A DNA stretch of 64,000 bases. It comes from JABLTI01 sp035528035. GTDB taxonomy: Archaea; Asgardarchaeota; Heimdallarchaeia; JABLTI01. Positions within the stretch are counted from its first letter, which is position 1. Each line of letters opens with the position of its first letter. The DNA lies in contig DATKZI010000037.1 of the NCBI GenBank assembly GCA_035528035.1, forward strand, positions 1 through 64,000, given 5' to 3'. This document shows, in pieces, positions 62,572 through 64,000 of this stretch. The position numbers and the translations under genes are program-made. The notes under the pieces were generated by a model, which did no database searches, was not told where the DNA came from, and worked only from the letters and a program-made list of their open reading frames with translations.

Positions 62572-63153
62572 ATGTATGAATTTGTATTATATTCAAGACA
62601 AGGCTCTACTGATGGTAGTTTTAATTCTTTAATTGACGCGGGACGTTTAGATACCGTTTATCAATGTATACTTACTTCAATCTTTAAATCGCATGGACAC
62701 AGAGCAGATGTAAAATTTCATGTATTTCTTTATGGTTCACCAAATCCACCAATTCATTTAGAAGTAATAGGTGAAACACTTTACAATGTACGAGTTGATG
62801 AAAGAACATGGACAGATATTTTAAAGAAAGTCTTAAGTGGCGGAACACATCCGGGGATAAATGTAACCAAAAATAGTTTTGAAGCATTTCTAAAATCAAA
62901 AGCAAATTTGGTTGAAAATATCTTTGTTCTAGAGGAAAAAGGAACCTTGATACAAGAAGTTGAATTTGGTGAATCAGCAATTTTTATTATTGGTGATCAT
63001 ATAGGTTTACCTCGGGAAAAAGAAAAATTCATTCTAAGATATGGGAAAAAATTATCTCTTGGTAAACAAAAATATCTGGCAGCAAGTTGTATTGATATCA
63101 TCAATTATGAGCTAGATAATTATGTTCAAAGGAAATATAATTTTACCAGATGA
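62572..63153 (+). CDS. trmY: tRNA (pseudouridine-54 N1)-methyltransferase TrmY
   Basis: 193 residues of the archaeal SPOUT family (DUF358). Landmarks are FVLYSRQGSTDGSF..., AGRLDTVYQCILTSIFKSHG, VDERTWTDILKKVLSGG, HPGINVTKNSFE and the SAM-knot region IFIIGDHIGLPREKE. It methylates N1 of pseudouridine 54 in tRNA. The full family length is present. Convergent with the next gene. Confidence 0.95.
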   Translation: MYEFVLYSRQGSTDGSFNSLIDAGRLDTVYQCILTSIFKSHGHRADVKFHVFLYGSPNPPIHLEVIGETLYNVRVDERTWTDILKKVLSGGTHPGINVTKNSFEAFLKSKANLVENIFVLEEKGTLIQEVEFGESAIFIIGDHIGLPREKEKFILRYGKKLSLGKQKYLAASCIDIINYELDNYVQRKYNFTR

Positions 63154-63996
63154 TTATTTGTAGGCAACAACTCCCCTATATGAAGATTCAACTCGAGAGA
63201 ATCCAGCACTATATAATCTGTTGATAACACCTTTCTTGTAACGATGTTTTGTTTTTTCTGTTTCAGTACCAATGTAATGATAGAGTTTACCTTTTTTCTT
63301 CAAAATGCGATATAATTGACTGTAAAACCCTTCAGAATAAAGTTCACCAACACGATGTAAAGTTGGAGGATCATGTAAAATGAAATTAACAAATTCGGAT
63401 TCTTTTTTATGAACATATTTAGAGACATCGATGTGATTGATTTCAATACGTTTATGGTAAAAAATATCTTTAGACCAAGGATTAATTTTTGCTAAATGAA
63501 TCACTTCTTCAGAAATCTCACAAGTAATGATTTTATCTACAACTGTTTTAAGCATCATTTTTGTGCAATACCCTAATCCCATACAAGTTTCAAGAACAAT
63601 CCCAAAAGTAGGGTCAAGTGCATTGACTTTATGGGTAGCCTCTTCAAGGGGGGTGGCGGTTACAATAGTGTGCATAAATGATCCATTAATAGATAAAGTA
63701 GGAGGCCAATCAATTTGAGGTTCATATAATTTATAACTAGTATTGGTTTCATGATTAAAGGTAGAGAGGAAAAACAATTCATTATTATCGATTAAAAAAC
63801 AATCAGTCAATTTTTTCTTCTTGAAGTTACGCTCCAATTTCTCTCGAGAAAGCTCTTGACCATCAGGAAATTGTAATGTTTCAGTAATCATTATTTCGGA
63901 TTGTGATAAACCAAGATCAAGACTAACTACTAAAGGTTGGTTAAGTGATGAAGAGAGAATTTCTCTAATATGATAACCTGAAAGAACAATAGGCAA
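63154..63996 (-). CDS. COG2521-type methyltransferase, start near window edge
   Basis: 280 residues from a TTG at 63996, four bases from the window end; the true start may lie outside. The N-terminal MPIVLSGYHIREIL, LVVSLDLGLSQSEI and FPDGQELSREKLE, then ETCMGLGYCTKMML (SAM motif), AKINPWSKDIF, FILHDPPTLH and YSEGFYSQLYRILKKKGKLYH match the archaeal COG2521 family of predicted methyltransferases. The DPPT motif suggests N-methylation of a nucleic-acid base or related amine. Substrate unknown. Confidence 0.88.
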   Translation of the reverse strand: MPIVLSGYHIREILSSSLNQPLVVSLDLGLSQSEIMITETLQFPDGQELSREKLERNFKKKKLTDCFLIDNNELFFLSTFNHETNTSYKLYEPQIDWPPTLSINGSFMHTIVTATPLEEATHKVNALDPTFGIVLETCMGLGYCTKMMLKTVVDKIITCEISEEVIHLAKINPWSKDIFYHKRIEINHIDVSKYVHKKESEFVNFILHDPPTLHRVGELYSEGFYSQLYRILKKKGKLYHYIGTETEKTKHRYKKGVINRLYSAGFSRVESSYRGVVAYK

Positions 63997-64000
63997 GAAT

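Noticed and set aside
1..64000. CRISPR arrays, insertion sequences, prophage or integrated-element genes
   Set aside because: No regularly spaced repeats, transposase, integrase or phage structural motifs were seen on either strand.

Overview
The window reads as a piece of an AT-rich archaeal chromosome, most likely from an Asgard archaeon (Promethearchaeota). The reasons are two adjacent Ras/Rab-like small GTPases, a gelsolin-like protein beside a Roadblock/LC7 protein, a second Roadblock protein, an OSTC/OST3-OST6-like oligosaccharyltransferase subunit, membrane proteins with RING-like zinc fingers, a probable PAC3/PAC4-like proteasome chaperone and a Trm9-like methyltransferase. These sit among core archaeal genes (Alba, aRF1, Hef, TruD, Pth2, TrmY, archaeal SecY, UPF0148). 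I cannot place it more finely within Asgard. Many genes start with TTG or GTG, and GGTGAT/GGAG-type ribosome-binding sites are common. No CRISPR array, transposase, phage gene or rRNA was seen.

Layout. 1-4.3 kb: a GTPase cut by the window edge, a second GTPase, the OST-like membrane subunit, a convergent thioredoxin, and a membrane-anchored Ig-like/acidic protein. 4.3-10.4 kb: a divergent formylmethanofuran dehydrogenase cluster (fwdB, fwdD and a helical protein leftward; FwdG-like and FwdF-like ferredoxins, fwdA and fwdC rightward). fwdA appears to start at a non-canonical codon overlapping the preceding stop. 10.4-17.4 kb: hypothetical proteins, Alba with a lysine-rich tail, a NusA-like KH protein, TruD-Pth2, a geranylgeranyl-reductase-family flavoprotein and a DapB-like dehydrogenase. 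17.4-21 kb: a candidate C/D-box sRNA, a Trm9-like methyltransferase and two tandem paralogous pilin-like proteins. 21-28.7 kb: DUF362, DHH, DUF2797, Hef, UPF0148 and HD-domain genes. 28.7-33.4 kb: Roadblock, the gelsolin-like protein, then a leftward operon (histidine phosphatase, cis-prenyltransferase, NYN, PAC-like) and another Roadblock protein. 34.4-37.9 kb: what looks like a complete bacillithiol operon (bshC-bshB-bshA). 38-44.8 kb: NuoE/NuoF-like subunits with a 976-residue NuoG/GltD fusion, then a bacterial-type glutamate dehydrogenase. 45-64 kb: a RING-like membrane protein, an F420:NADP reductase, aRF1, an OB-fold protein, a CLC channel with CBS domains, a RecJ-like DHH nuclease, a CapA-like protein, MptA, HAD, DUF523, a methyltransferase, a coiled-coil protein, SecY, an intron-containing tRNA-Leu, another RING-like protein, a polytopic membrane protein, TrmY and a COG2521-type methyltransferase.

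How it fits together. Fwd (CO2 to formyl-methanofuran), MptA (methanopterin synthesis) and the F420:NADP oxidoreductase point to a tetrahydromethanopterin/F420-based C1 (Wood-Ljungdahl) pathway. The NuoEF-GltD/NuoG complex probably moves electrons between NAD(P)H and ferredoxin-like carriers, and the neighbouring glutamate dehydrogenase is an NAD(P)H-linked entry to amino-acid metabolism. The cis-prenyltransferase and the OST-like subunit both bear on lipid-linked N-glycosylation, and SecY supplies the translocon. The bsh genes imply a bacillithiol-type low-molecular-weight thiol.

Most notable: the bacillithiol operon in an archaeon, the OSTC-like protein, the gelsolin-Roadblock pair, the non-canonical fwdA start, the abrupt codon-usage change inside secY, the NuoEF/GltD-NuoG fusion, the paired pilin-like adhesins, the RING-like membrane proteins and the candidate C/D sRNA. 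All family calls were made by reading the sequence; no database search was run.
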